64,000 nucleotides of DNA from Benincasa hispida (Eukaryota > Streptophyta > Magnoliopsida > Cucurbitales > Cucurbitaceae), in contig NC_052359.1 in NCBI RefSeq assembly GCF_009727055.1, forward strand, positions 64,018,335 to 64,082,334. The letters run 5' to 3'. Below are positions 11,607 to 25,500 of this stretch, piece after piece. Below the pieces are notes generated by a model. It was not told where the DNA came from and made no database searches. It was given only the letters and a program-made list of their open reading frames with translations. The number at the start of each line of letters is the position of its first letter. The stretch's first letter is position 1. The position numbers were made by a program, and so were the translations under genes.

Positions 11607-13426
11607 TGAAAACCTATTCTTCTCATTCCCTCGAACTTTACTGCATGATCGTTCACCAAACACAAGTGTAAGGCTTCAGCAATCTCCTCGAACAAGCACC
11701 AACAACACTCGTCCCTCAAACAGTAAACAGACACCACCAGTAGGTTACCTCGGTATTCTTGGTGTGAGAATCCAGGAGTTGTGGGCGCTGAAGAATTTGG
11801 TAGAGGGTAGAAGGAATTTTTAGATCGTGTAGATGGTCGAGTAAGTAGGAGATGGTTTTAGTCTAGCGTATAGACAATATACTCAATCGTTTAGAAGACG
11901 AATTACTATTGTATATAAAACTCTTACACGATCGTGTATGCTCTCAAGCTACCGTATAGCTTATGCTTTTGATCGTCCGATTCACAATATCGAAATGATC
12001 GCATAGTGAAAAAAATGAAAACAATTTTCATTTTATTCATCAGTTACCATAGTTTTATCACAAATTCCCACTAAGTTGGTTATGGGAGAAAAAACCGTAA
12101 TCAATTATCATATAATTGATTTAATTATAAATATAAATAATATAATTTTAATATCACATCTCATGCAATATATAAACCATAGTTCTTTTTCTCCCTTATA
12201 ACATTTAATAATAATTCCTCCAATTAATGTATATAATATATTGAGTCAATTATATCTCATATAATTGATACAATTTAATTATATCATATATAATCAAATT
12301 TCCTCTTGTTAATTTGAACATTTCAAACTAACCCAAAATTTGATTCTCAACATGAATCCATTGAGTTACCAAAGGGACCTTATTGACCTGTAGCTTGAAG
12401 CTCCAACGGTACGTGAATAACTGACTGAACTCTTTAATCACGATATCCACCATCCGTTAACTACCGGACATTCCACTAAAGACCGATAACTGCACTCTTC
12501 GCGCTTCAGATATATTTATGTGTCCATTGGATATAACCAATTAATAGTACGATGACCCTTCACAAATCACTCGTAAATACAGCCAGGCCAATTTACCGTT
12601 TTGCTCCTATAATTACATCTAACTCCATAAGTACCACTGATTTCTCTAATGAACAATATATCATAGTCCTACTATGAGTAAATCCTTCTCAGGCCAAGAG
12701 AAGGTGTGGCGCCACATTTTTCAAGTCCCGAAATTAGCCGTTAAGGGAGTAATTTATCTACTTATCTCTATATCGGGGAAGGAGTGAATTTCGTCTTATG
12801 TAGCTTAGTTCCCAGCTCCCCAATCAGACGAATCCCCAAAGTGGTAGATTTGAGTTGGCGATCTGGCCACTTACACCCATACAAATCAAAGGATCGCTCT
12901 CATAGACAGAAGTTCCCAACTCACTCAGGATTAGGGTCATGTTACCTATGGTCATCCTAGTGAAATGAAAGTCTCTGTCATGAGCGACGTTATATAGCGA
13001 GACTAAACATTTCATGGTTTGGTCTTATACAAACTCCTTTGTATAGAGTATCCCCGCTCACATGTCTAATATATGAATGGTCAGATCAAACCATCTGTAG
13101 TACATTACAACACTTGTAACATCTACAAAGTAGGCCACACTCGCAATGTCAACAGGATAAGGTTTCCCTCATTTGTCCATCTACTGCATACCTTTTAGGT
13201 TATCACTTAAAGCACGATCCACTTATATGTCATTACATACATGCTTAAGTTACAATGATAACCAAGGATCTTAGTTTATTGGTTTATGGTTAATGCAATA
13301 ACATATCTCATATAATAAAGACTGTAGTGAAGAAAATATCTCATATTATTATATCACAAAATGTTTGTTCAAATATACGTCTACAAACTACTGGACCCAG
13401 CGATATTTAGGGCATCAACCCCAACA
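11607..13426 (-). mobile_element. Copia-family LTR (minus), probably solo
   Basis: Read on minus it starts TGTTGGGGTTGATGCCCTAA at 13426 and ends at 11607, 1820 bases, colinear with the LTR at 6800-8727, including the minisatellite (11825-11960). It interrupts the integrase linker. Flanks ACCCT and TGAAC do not match, so either the duplication has decayed or a rearrangement is involved. Confidence 0.8.
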
Positions 13427-13431
13427 TGAAC

Positions 13432-13740
13432 ATCGAGTAAGCGCCAGGCGAGAATCAAGTAGATGCTGCCAAGCATTGAGTATAAGTGAGCGAGGAAGGA
13501 GGCGAGCGTCGAGTATAAGTGATCGAGAAGGGTCAAGAATCGAGTAGATGCTGTCAAGTGTCGAGTATATGAATGAGGGAGGAGGCGAGGGTTGAGGGTG
13601 GGCGAGGAAGGCTTAGGGCGCATGTCAAGCGAGCTCCTAGCGTCGAGTTCCCAATCGAGTAGCAAGTCCTTCCATCGAGTATTTGATAGAAAGCCCTGGA
13701 ATTGTCTATCGAGTAAGGACATCTCCCCATCGAGTTTCCT
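13432..13740. repeat. GC-rich ATCGAGTA minisatellite
   Basis: Words such as CGAGTATAAGTGA, ATCGAGTAGATGCTG and GCGTCGAG recur about ten times within 300 bases. Short open frames on both strands here are repeat artefacts. Confidence 0.75.
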
Positions 13741-13835
13741 CAGCGAGAAACAAGCTTCTCAAAACACCCAAATTTAAACGTTCAATTTTAGACTCTTCGT
13801 TTAGTTAGTTGGATAGATGGCTGAATCTTGACCCT

Positions 13836-15487
13836 TGATAACGGGCAGAAATGCACGTTATCATAGTGCTAAATCCTTAAACAATGTTGGATTGCGTTAA
13901 TGAAATATGTTAAATTGCGTCCATTAAGCATAAATTCTATAATATTTTGGTCGCATGCGTCCAATGCATTAGAGCAGTTGATCTTTATATTTTGTGCAGA
14001 ATAATGCGTTAACACAATGCAAAGAATGTGATCATAGGAATACATTGGTCGAGCGTAACTTCATCGCAAGACTTTGCGTTAATCGTACTCGCAAACATTC
14101 ACCCAAGAAGAATCATCGCAACATAGTGGATGCATCCGGACGAAAGGACAATTAAGATCGATGGGATAAAAAGCTAACGACAGTCGGATCCAAATTAAGT
14201 TAACAGCCGATAATGGTCACAAAGTACATCCAGCTTTATCGGTGACAATTATCTGGCGTATCAGTCAGGAATTAAAGCTGTCCCATCTGTACAACCAGGA
14301 GAAAGAAGCTGCCTTTCACCTTTGATGCCCTATAAATACCAAGTGCATTCTTCAGAGAAAAGGTTAAGTAGTCGATTACTTTACATCACTTTACAAGTTC
14401 ACATCTCTGTTCATAATTTTCTTTTCCATTTTATGGTGGAGCTAAAGAAGAGTGGTGACGCCGGAGATCGTCCAAGGCGGCTCAAGAGAAAACCTTGGGG
14501 CGTAAGAGCAGAGGGGGGGTTGACTCTCGCGAAAGCGAGAATATCTTTAGAGCACGAGTAAAACAATGTAACGCCTGGTGGCAAGAAATTGCTCCAAGCT
14601 CTTTACTATACTTGCATTGTTATTCTGTACTTCATCTTATATCTATTCAATGGAAGTTCTATTTCTACATCTGCTCACTCTCTTAATATGCATGAGTAGC
14701 TAAACTAGTTGAATGGGTTGAGAGGAACTAAGCTAACATGATTTAGGAAGTTCATTACTTGCAATTGTCTTGTTTTATGTTGTGCAAATTATCCCTTTAG
14801 AGTTACTCGAGAGAGAATCTAAAGAAAGAACCTAATGTCTCGAGAAAGCTACGTTAGAATCTGGTCTCAAAAGAGCAAGATTAGACTTGCATAAACAATA
14901 GATAGAGACTTAGAGATAAGCTTTGTTTGTCAATTTGCATCGCATGCATCCTAGGAATAGGAATGATATTATGTGGTCGCATATTTGTGTGAATGTCATA
15001 TGTCATCGCATAAATAGAGATAGATGTTTATGTGTAAACCCTGTAGACTTATCACATATTTATCGCATGCGTTCTAGCCTTAGAAGTCGTGGCATTCATG
15101 CCAAGAGGTGGTTTATTATTGTATGCATGTTGCACGATCGCAAAGCATGAATGCATCCTAGGGAGTGTTAGCCGAAACCCTTCTCAACCCGTTCACCGCA
15201 TATTCATCGTATTTCCCGTTTACCAACTCTTTTCAAACTCGGTCACATTTATTATTATTTTCATCAACGTAACAACCACACAACAGTTGTTTATTTCACT
15301 GGTTACCACAAGTTTTCATAAAAATCTCCAACGCAACTATTTTCACAAGTCCCTGTGTTCGACCCTGGACTTACCAGGAAAATCAGAGGAATTTACACTT
15401 GAATTCCGCTGGGGAAACTTGAGCGCACAATGCAATCCATCAACGCATATCACCCATATTTTCCACACCTCATAAATCTAAGCATCA
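13836..15487 (+). mobile_element. Tat/Athila-type solo LTR with target duplication
   Basis: Starts TGATAACG and ends GCATCA, flanked by ACCCT (13831-13835) and ACCTT (15488-15492), a 4/5 target duplication. Removing it makes the gypsy LTR sequence continuous. The first 28 bases form a hairpin (8-bp stem TGATAACG/CGTTATCA, then GCA/TGC around GAAA). Near the 3' end is GTTCGACCCTGGACTTACC (about 15360), a phrase familiar from Athila/Tat LTR ends (family knowledge, tentative). A TATAAATACC box lies near 14333. Confidence 0.75.
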
Positions 15488-17251
15488 ACCTTTGATCTCC
15501 ATTATTGGGTGAGGTGGCTTAAGGAGATTTTAGGTGAAGTGTTAGGCAGTAGTAAAAAAAAGAAAAGAACTTCGAGGGCTCGTTTTGGACGTCTTACTCA
15601 AGCAAACTAGGCGAACATGGTACCATTTGAAAGCTCTTCGAGTCTAGTTACTGAAATCAAGCTTTAGAGGGGAGATTTCACTGGAAAGAAGTTGGAGGTT
15701 CATTTTTGGGCATTTTCGGGCACTCGATGAAGAAACATAGATCTATACCGAACCACTGGATTTTCGAGCTGAAACTTTAAGGTGTTCATGTGAATACCCT
15801 TCCAAGTAAGTTTGTAAAAGGGACCTTGGCAAGAAAAGGTCTATGATTCGAGTTATATATGTTTTAGGAAGTAATCCTAGAATCTTTACTAAAGCAGGAA
15901 GTTGCAGTTAGGGCTATCAAGAAAGATTCGAGGGCCTAGGTTAAACCACGAGAAGTTTATGCTGAAACTTTGAGGTAACATTGATAATGAAATTCCAAAC
16001 ATGTTTGGAGAAGGAACTTTCATGAAATGGGTTCTAGTTTTCAAGTTATTTACGTAGAATTTGAATATGGAAAATGTTGGACGCTTGGGTAGTCCATTGT
16101 CGAGAATGAGCTTAGTTAAAAGAGTAGTCCCAAAAGGGAGGCCAAGTAGCAACTAAAATTTTATTCTTTTATGTGTAGAAACTACGTCCATTGGAAAGGC
16201 CTAAAAAGCTTAGAAAGAATCAAGCCCAAGGATTCGTGAGTGACTAAATATTTTCAAATATGTCCACAAAGGGACATGCGGTTCAAATGAATTTCATGCG
16301 AATGTTCATGGTTTTCCAAGGAACTAAAGTTATAATTGTACTTTAAATGAGTTTTGTTAATCGTAACGATGTTAAGAAGGTATGAAAAGAAATGCAACTA
16401 CATGTTATTAAATGTGAAGAATGCATGTGACTGATAATGATGATAGAATTTCCCATGGATGTTATGTTTCTAATATATCGGGTACCGAAGGTATAGAAGA
16501 TATCCGAGGAAGTACCTAAGGTGTTGACGGTACTTAGTATACTCCACGTGCATGTAGGTAGTTCTTTATGGGAGACCGAAATATGGGTCTCTTGACCCAG
16601 GGTCTTCATTAAAGACCGAAGTATGGGTCTCACGACCTTGAATGGACGTTGGGAGCTTGAGTTAAGAATGCTCGTTCTTAACTAAGGTTTGCTAGCATGA
16701 TTGATTATAACACTATGATTAATGTATGATACTATGCAAGTTGCTTGAGGTTATTTCCAGCATGTTATTCATTTTATATTAGAGCATTTGAAAGGTTAAG
16801 AAGAAATGTATTTCTATGTGTCACTCACTACGCAACTAGCTCACAGTTTTCAAATGTTTTTCCCTTTTCCAGGTAGCGGTCAGTTCCCTCGTGGTTGAAT
16901 CCACCACAGTTGCCACCCAAAGTTTGGAGACCTTAAAGAGAAGCTAAGGTTAAACTTGTTTTGATGTACACACTTTTGAAAAGGAGTCGGAGACTTGTGA
17001 AACTTATTCTATTTTTAGGACACATGTTATTTTTAGTCATCTTATCTTAGTTGGACATATGTGTATTTGTTTGGAATATGATTAAGACTTGCACTGTTTA
17101 ATTGCATAGATGTGTTTGTACCAAGTAGTTGCATATTCAGGTTTAAACATGACCATTTAAGTTAGGCAATAAGTGCTGGCACCTAGGTCGGAAATTGCTG
17201 CCATCATACCTCTCTTTTGGTTTTAGAGGGTAACTGGGTGGGGGCATTACA

Positions 17252-17753
17252 GAAGGACTACATTCTTGTGTATAGTTCTAAGGATTTTATCCTATAGGAT
17301 ACACGGACTTTGATTTTCAGACTGATAAGGATTCTAGGAAATCCACTTTAGGATTAGTGTTCACTCTTAACGGAGGGGCTGTAGTATGGTGAAGCACCAA
17401 ACAGGGGTGCATCGCTGACTCCACCATGGAGACCGCGTATGTAGTAGCTTATGAAGCAACTAAGGAGGGCGTTTGGCTTAGGAAGTTCCCGACTGATCTG
17501 GAAGTTGTTCCCGACATGTCTAGGCCCATCATCCTTTATTGTGATAATAATGGTGTTGTGGCGAATTCCCATGAGCCTCGGAGTCACAAGCGCAACAAGC
17601 ATATAGAGTAAAAATACCATCTCATCCGAGAGATTTTACATCGAGGGTACATGATTGTCATGAAGATAGCTTTGGAGCACAACGTTACTGATTCGTTTAT
17701 GAAGGCTTTCACGACTTCAGTGTTTGAGAATCACCTAAAGAGTATGGGTCTAT
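17252..17753 (+). pseudogene. pol: Copia RNase H fragment
   Basis: Begins within the RDYILVYSSKDF stretch and contains the frameshifted FQTD-type region, METAYVVAYEATKEGVWLRKF, ILYCDNNGVVANSHEPRSHK and KYHLIREIL, the normal end of copia RNase H, then the C-terminal tail. The stop at 17609 after HIE and a one-base loss near 17300 break it. The motif that normally reads MEAEY is METAY. It lies just upstream of the PPT and LTR at 17885. Confidence 0.9.
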
Positions 17754-19163
17754 AGGACCAACCACAGCTGGACTAGGGCAAGCGGGAGTTGTTGTACTAA
17801 GTCTTTGTGCCCTATTTTATTATTTCGTGTACTTGTAATGAGATTATCTTGTACACCTCACTAGCTTTAGGACAAGTGGGAGATTGTTGGGGTTGATGCC
17901 CTAAATCTCGTAGGGTCTTGTAGTTTGTAAACACATGTATGAACAAACAGTTTTGTGATATATAATATGAGATATTTTATTCACTTCAGTCTATGAAATA
18001 TGAGATATTTTAGTTGTATTAACCACAAACCAATAAACTAATATCCCTGCTTATCGTTGTAACTTAAGCATGTATGTGGAGACATACAAGTGGATCGTGC
18101 TTTAAGTGATAACCTGAATGGTCTGTAATATATGGATAAAGTAGGGAAACCTTATCCTGGTGACATTACGAGTGTGGCCCGCTTTGTAGGTGTTACAAAT
18201 GTTTTAAAGTGCTATAAATGGTCTGATCCTGATCATTCGTGTATTAGACATACGAGCGGGATGCTCTATACAAAGGAGTTTGTATAAGACCGAACCACGA
18301 AATGTTTAGTCTAATTATATAACGTCGTTCATGACAGAGACTTTCATTTCACTAAGATGAGTATAGGTAACATGACCTTAATCCTGAGTGAGTTGGAAAC
18401 TTCTGCCTATGAGGGCGGTCTTTTTATTTGCATGGGTGCGAGTGGCCAGATCGCTGACTAAAATCTACCACTTTGGGGATTCGTCTGATTGGGGAATTGG
18501 ATGTCAGCTACACAAGACGAAATTCACTCTTTCCCCAAAGCAGGGGTAAGTATATAAATTGTTCCCTTAAGGACTGATTCCGGGACTTGAACAATGTGGT
18601 GCCACACCTTCTCTTGGCCAAAGAAGGGTTAAGTCATAGTGGAACTATGATGTATTGTTCATTAGAGGAATCGGTGGTACTTAAGGAGTTAGATCTCACT
18701 ATAGGGGCAAAATGGTAAATTAGCCTAGCTGTACTTACGAGAGATTTGTGAAGGGTCATCGTACTGTTGATTGGTTATATCCGATGGACACAGAAATATA
18801 TCTGTAGTGCATAGAGTGCAGCTATCGATCTTTAGTGGAGTGCTTGGTAGTTAACGATGGTGGATATCGTAATTAAAGAGTTTAGTAAGTTATTCACTTA
18901 CCGTTGGAGCTTCAAACTACAGGTCCATAAGGTCCCCTTAGTAGCTCAATGGATTCATGTTGAGAATCTGTTTTTTGGGTTAGTTTGAGGTGTTCAAATT
19001 AACAAGAGGGAATTTGATTATATATGATATAATTAAATTAGTTCAATTATATATGATATAATTGGTATAATGTATTTGATACATTATTTGATTAGAGGAA
19101 TTAATATAAATATAATTTATATTAAATGCCATAAAAGAGAAAAAGAACTATGTTTATATGTTA
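17754..19163 (+). mobile_element. Copia polypurine tract and truncated 3' LTR
   Basis: After a short non-coding tail, CAAGTGGGAGA (17873-17883) is the polypurine tract used to prime plus-strand DNA. The LTR starts TGTTGGGGTTGATGCC at 17885. It carries the family central block but stops at about 19163 after a TTACATATGATG phrase, lacking the last several hundred bases found in complete copies. Confidence 0.85.
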
Positions 19164-20650
19164 CATATGATGTGGGCGATTTGTGCCCTAGTTTATTGCT
19201 TTATGTGCTTTGTATTATAGTTTGACTTTTACACTGTACACCCCACTAGCATTAGGTCAAGTTGATGCCCTAAATCTCGTAGGGTTCTATAGTTTATAGT
19301 TGTACTATACAAACTTATTATTTATTTAATAAAATATATGATGTTTTATTTCATTTTTTGTTGCATTAACCACAAACCAATAAACTAACATCCAATGTTA
19401 TTTTGTAGCTTAAACATGTATGTAGAGACATTCAGGTGGATCATTTTTAAGTAATAACCTAAATGGTCTATAGTAGATGGATAAAGCTGGATACCTTATC
19501 CTGATGACACTACGAGTATGACCTGTCTTGTAAGTGTTACAATTGTTGTAAAGTACTACATACGATCTGATCTAGATCATTCATGTGGAGACATGCGAGC
19601 ATGGATATTCTATATAGAGGAGTTTGTCTAAGACTGGACTACGAAATGTTTAGTCATTATATAACGCCGTTCATAAAAGAGACTTACATTTCATCAAGAT
19701 GACCATAGGTAACATGACCTAAATTCTAAGTGAGTTATGAACTCCTGCTAATGAGGGTGGTCCTTTGATTTGTATGGGTGAGAGTGACCAGATCGCCAAT
19801 TCAACAAGCCTACCATTTTAGGGATTCGCCTGATTAAGGAGCTGGGAACACAGCTACACAAGAAGGAATTCGCTCCTTCTCAAATGTCGAGGCAAGTAGA
19901 TAAATTGCTTCTTTAAGGACTGATTCTGGGGCTTGAACAATGTGGCACTACACCCTCTCCTAGCCAGAGAGGGGTTTGATCATAGTTGGACTATGATTTA
20001 TTATTCATTATAAGGATCAGTGGTACTTAAGGAGTTATATGTAACTACAAAGGAATGGTAATTTTGGCCCAACTATACTTACGAGTAATTTGTGAAGGGT
20101 CATCGCACTGTTGATTATATCCAATGGACACAGAAATATATTTGTAGTGTGAAGAGTGGAGCTGTCGATCTTTAGTGGAGTGCCCTACAGTTAACGGATT
20201 GTGAATAATTTAATTAAAGAGTTTAATTAATTATTCGCATACCGTTGAAGCTTCAAGCTACAGGTTCATGTGGTCCCCTCGATAGCTCAACATGATTAAA
20301 TGAGAATCAGTTTTTGGATTAATTTGAATTGTTCAAATTAATTGAGAGAATTAATTATATATGATATAATTAGTTAATTTTAATTATATGTGATATAATT
20401 ACTATAATGTATTTGATACACTATAATATTAAGTATTTATGAGAGAAAATAAATATTTGAATATGATTCAAATATTAATTATATGAATTGGATTCATATA
20501 ATTAAATTTAATGTAAAGATGTTTTATATTAAAGGTCATTGGTGAGAAAAATTGAAACTATAAACTATATTGTATTTGATACAATATAAATACTATAGGT
20601 TATTGTTATATGTGATGTAACATATAGTTATATATATATACGTATGTATG

Positions 20651-20684
<34 letters not shown>

Positions 20685-20811
20685 TGTATGTATGTATGTA
20701 TATGTTTATTGTTAATTACTTAATTAATTTTTTAAATTGGGTAATTAATATCTGATTTATTGGGAGGGAATTAACTTCCCTACCCAATTTTCTCTCCACC
20801 CACATTTGATG
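19164..20811 (+). mobile_element. Second copia 3' tail and LTR (5' part)
   Basis: 19164-19255 repeats the element tail seen at 17800-17880. The LTR resumes at 19256 with TTGATGCCCTAAATCTCG but lacks exactly the polypurine tract and first LTR bases, as if about 16 bases were deleted. The LTR is split at 20811 by the minus-strand element and continues at 32662-33045. Confidence 0.8.
20641..20702. repeat. TATG microsatellite
   Basis: About twelve TATG units, preceded by a short TA run, inside the copia LTR. Confidence 0.95.
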
Positions 20812-22364
20812 TGATGGAACTAGAGATAGACGCAGCGGAATTAGGACCTAATTACACTCTAATTGCTCTTAAATTAAAGGAAATAAGCATGCATCATGAA
20901 GGAAAAAAACAGTGGATTAAAAAGTGTAGGATACTATCTTTGAAGCCCCCGAAAACTGCTTCTCCTCGTTGAATCTCGACCCGAACTCTTTCAGACTACC
21001 ACTAGAGTTGACCTACTATCCTCTGGACTCAGAACCGAGTTGTGGGACCCGGTGGATGAAGAGAACCGAGAGAGAGAAAAAAGATGGAAAATAAGATGAA
21101 TTTGAGTTTGGGTTTTATTTCACTCAAAGAACATAGGATTTTCCAGCCCAAATTTAGAACACCCTTTTTCTAAAATGACAAAAGTCTTTTNNNNNNNNNN
21201 NNNNNNNNNNNNNNNCACAAATTGAAGAGCCAAATTATAAGAAAAAAGGCATGCACAATTGCATGAAAATATCTTCACAAAAACCCAACACCGTATGAAT
21301 CCAACTCCACTTAGTGGGCTTAATGTCTCCACTATAAGCCAACATCTACCCACTATTTTGTTAGTGGAATTATCAACAAAAGTTTGGTTTTTCCCACTAA
21401 CTATAGTCAAAGGGCAAAATAGTCATTTGGTCAAAGTCAAACTTTGGACCCAAAAGTCAATTTTGACTTTTTATGATTTTTCCGTGTTGACTAATTTTGA
21501 CCTCCCAAGCATGAATCCGCATTCATTTCTCGAAATTAAAATCACTTTGAATATAACATCGTCGTTAATCTCGCTGGGTTATAAAAGCCGTTTTTACCCC
21601 CAAAACTACATCTTGTTCCTTAAGTTCCATTGATCCTCTAAATGAATAATTGGTTTAAGGTTCAACCTATAAACTGAATCCCTCTTGGGCCAAGGAGAAG
21701 GGTGGGCCCCTTGTTCAAGACCTGGATTGAGTATTAAAAGGAACAACTTATCTACTGTCCCTATAATGGTAGGAGTGAATTCCATCTTGCACCCTATGTT
21801 TCCAGCTATCCACCCGATCTTACTCCTAAATGGGAGGTTAATTTGGGCCAGCGATATGAGCAACCCTCATCTATGAAGATCTAAGGATAATTCTGAGTGA
21901 ACAGGAGTTCATAGTTAGCTCGGGATTAAGATTAACTTACCTAGGTCATCAATTAATGAATAGTCATTTTATACATAAAACGACATTTAGAATGTAAAAA
22001 GTTACTATTTCATGGTTTCAGTTCTTATGTAAACTCCTTTACATAGGATACCCCCACTCACATAATCCTCTATATGAAAACATTTAGGATCACATCGTTG
22101 TACTATCTACAAAGTGGGCCGCATCCATAGTGCCCTAGAATAAGACGCCCAATCTTTATTCATATACTATAGACATTTTGGCTATATATTTGAACATTGA
22201 TCCACATTTATGTACTACAATAAAGTTCAAATTACATAAATACCTCGAAAACCTTAGTTTATTGGATTCAAGATTACAATTTCAATAACAACTTTCAAAA
22301 AAAACAAAACAGAATTATATTTATTAATTTCAAACTACGAGTTTTAGGACATAAAAATCCAACA
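20812..22364 (-). mobile_element. 3' LTR of the minus-strand copia element
   Basis: Begins on minus with TGTTGGATTTTTATGTCC at 22364, directly after the polypurine tract, and ends at 20812 next to the TGATG duplication. A 25-base N run sits at 21191-21215. The same LTR type occurs at 31757-32661 and, more distantly, at 58962-60818. Confidence 0.9.
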
Positions 22365-22595
22365 AACTCCCACTTGGGACTAAAAAACTAAGTGAAGTAT
22401 CACACATGTTGAATTAAGTAGAATGAAACATAATGAATACAATAAACATATGAATACAATAAACTAGGCCATATACCCAAAAATTCTCCCATTTGTCCTA
22501 GTTTACAACTTCGTAGACCTAGACTCTGTAGGTGACCTTCAAACACTTAGCCGTGAGGGCCTTTGTAAAAGGATCAACATGTTTTTGGCTCAGAA
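22365..22595 (-). pseudogene. pol: Copia polypurine tract and C-terminal end of pol
   Basis: AACTCCCACTTGG at 22365-22377 is the complement of the polypurine tract. Upstream on minus is the last part of pol, VDPFTKALTAK (about 22575-22540), the conserved C-terminal tail after RNase H. It should join directly to the RNase H sequence whose clean copy ends at about 27855. Confidence 0.85.
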
Positions 22596-25500
22596 AGATA
22601 TACTGGGTCACTACAACGTCTCCACGATGTACAATCTCCGGATTAGATGTATTTGCGCTCGATATGCTTGCCGCGCTTGTGGCTTCTGGTTCTCTTGAGT
22701 TTGCAACTACATCGTCTTATTCTTTATTCCGTTCCACACTATATAATCTCCACTTGCCATGAGCAATTAGAGATAGACTAAACAATATACGGGATAGCAT
22801 GACGATAGCTATTAAAAATGTAGGAATTAAGTAACAAAACTAACATCCCATAGTAAACATATGCACAAATTCTACCGCACTCAAGAACAAAAATTATTCA
22901 CTTCTAAACACATATACAATCGAGCGGCTATAATTCCTTTGCTCTTCACAAAAGTAGTTACGTATATCAGACTTCCATTATGGAGCCCAATACAGTTTTG
23001 CTTTACACTTCTCCAACTACTTGCTCTCAATTAGCACATAGGTGGTGTAAAAAAAGCTTAGGATGACCACTGGGATATCTAGCACATGTCAAGTCGAGTT
23101 AAGATTGCTAAAAGATCTTTTTTCTTTACGTTATCATTAAAATATCGAGTATTAATGAAATATATTCATGGTTTATTCGCCAACTAAGGTAAATATTCAC
23201 TATGTCAGATCACAAAAGGTACTACACAAATTCACACTTTAGTTACCCAACTGTTATAAGGCACGAGGAAGTCACAAGCATTAGGAAACTTACATCGCAC
23301 TAAGAGTCACCTCATGATACCTCGATCTCTATACTTCTCAATTCCTTGAAAACATTTATAGCTGTATCAAAGTCTGGTTGAGTGTAAATAAGTAATTAAT
23401 TCTGCGGTCAAAACACCTCATTCATCAGTATACCAATTCATCTGAGAATTCCAGATTGGACATCCGCGAGTCAATTTTCGTAAAAAGAAAATTAAGTGGA
23501 ACATTAACTTATCGTGCTAACCCTCGTTGACCCTCACTTAACAGAATTACTGCCAGGTCTTGAGATAGGGACATGAGCGTAAGCAACCACTTCACATTAG
23601 AGCGCCAAGATAGCGCCATAACTTACCCAATCTTTTTCTCTCTTCACTTGAGCCCTTAATTGTGGAAGCTGAGGATGTGGAATTAATCTCTCATTCAACT
23701 CAAACTATCTCCTGCTCTTACGAGTAGTTCTCTTACGAGACCTTTCTTACCAGTATTATTACGCAACTATAACGAAAAATCACACTCTTCATTTACATAA
23801 AATATAAAGTTCCAAATTTATCTAATACAAAGATTAACATTGAGATACAAACTCACATATCTACTTTATATCTTTTAAAATTTGGCAAATTTACATAATC
23901 CTTCTGTAGAGTCACAGTATTTGATTAGATATAAGTATTCTCAGCAAGAGTATGGTCTAATGGGGTCCTACATGGGATGTTAGACATGTCCGCTTTCTCT
24001 CACTTATGTGGGCCGGTTTATGATTCGAAGAATCTGGGAATGCATACACTTGACTGGCGCATTTAAAACTATCTGTTCTCGAGTTTGCGCTGGCAACTGT
24101 ATGCATGTGGCTAGGGCGACATGTTAACTCTCTTAAATATGTACGGATTATTTCTGAACGTGCAATTGAGGTGATTGTTGTGGTAACTTAACTGAGTTTC
24201 CTAAGTAGGGGGAATCCGACGAAGAGTTGAAGGTAGAAATCATTGACGATGGTATATATTTATGAAGACGTCTAAGGCTAAACAGACGGGGAGATCTTTA
24301 AGAAATAGTATCAGAGGTAAGTCAGCGATCAATGAGATATTGAAAGAGGTACTTCTCAGATCGCGGTATGGTTAAACAACACATTAGGGGCTGGCCAATC
24401 AACATTTTCTAGTTTCACACAATATGTCCCATATGAGGAGTAGGTGACTATATTTGTCAATTCACCTCACTCATTCATCCGATGAGAACTTCCCTTTTCC
24501 AATAGTAATATTTACCAGTATAATAATTGTAAAAAGTATGGATCTGGAACAAGTTCCAGATAACAAACTAATACACACACTACGTGAAAAATGTACTATT
24601 GGAAGACTTAACTAAGTAAAACACCTTGTCTATTCTTTCCTTGCAATATGACTGCAGAATCAGTGACTAGCAGGATATTGACGAGCCACCAATCGTCTTA
24701 TCTATATCGTACATCGTATTATCCATGCACTAAATTCGCTATAATTCTCACGCAAATGGATAAACACTGCGACTAGTTAAACGAGCTCTCATTTTGAAAT
24801 CCCTAACTCAGATAGTCTGGAGCCAATTTCCAAACACTTGTCAATAGTAACCACGCTAGAGATAACATGATAATAGAGATTAATAGAAATCATTAGGAAA
24901 TTGAGGCCTCCTCACCTCACTGCTAAAGACGACATTCGTCCACGGGGAGAGAAACATTTTCCTTCTTTTCACTATGAGCCCATATGATACCCTCTCTCTT
25001 GGCTATCTCTATGAGAAGCTATCCCCTTAAGAGGGACATACACAAGTTCGGAGTTCAAGCCTTCGAGAGATACGACTTTGTATTATAACCAGCCGTTAGG
25101 ATCTCGGTTTAATCGTTCCCCCTTGGGTCACCGACATTCCACTACGGGGATACGACTAACAAATCTATTAGTCTTTTAACATTAGTTGGTAATTGTGTGA
25201 TTTCCACTACGTTTCCCCAATAGCACAACCTCTATATAATACCCATAAGCAACTTCAACTATCACCTCTGCTGGCATGCAGGAAGTGCTCAATGTCATAG
25301 CTTTCGCGCATGGCCTCCACCCTTCCACATCCATCTCAATCTATCCCAATTGCCAACACCTACCACAATGATCTCACCGTCCGCTTTCAGACTACTCCCA
25401 CTACTTGCGAATAGTTCTATATCGGCCTGTTTATAGGTCCTAACATGCCGGGATTCCTCTAAATCGTCCTATTCAGCACTATTCCATAGATGTGATTCAA

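Larger units (their letters stand above)
13427..17251 (+). mobile_element. Ty3/gypsy LTR (plus), split by a solo LTR
   Basis: Ends GGGGGCATTACA at 17251, right where copia RNase H resumes. It shares the TCACTCACTACGCAACTAGCTCA type signature (about 16815) with the complements near 37597 and 54533. A GC-rich repeat lies at 13432-13740. The 13836-15487 segment is a separate insertion; without it the LTR is about 2.17 kb. The start at 13427 is the junction with the copia LTR and is approximate. Confidence 0.65.

Noticed and set aside
15089..15475. 128-codon plus-strand frame
   Set aside because: Entirely inside the Tat/Athila-type solo LTR, ending in its U5-like part; no domain.
21606..21876. 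Small frames on both strands of an LTR
   Set aside because: They fall in the conserved central block of the copia LTR, which is non-coding in every copy.
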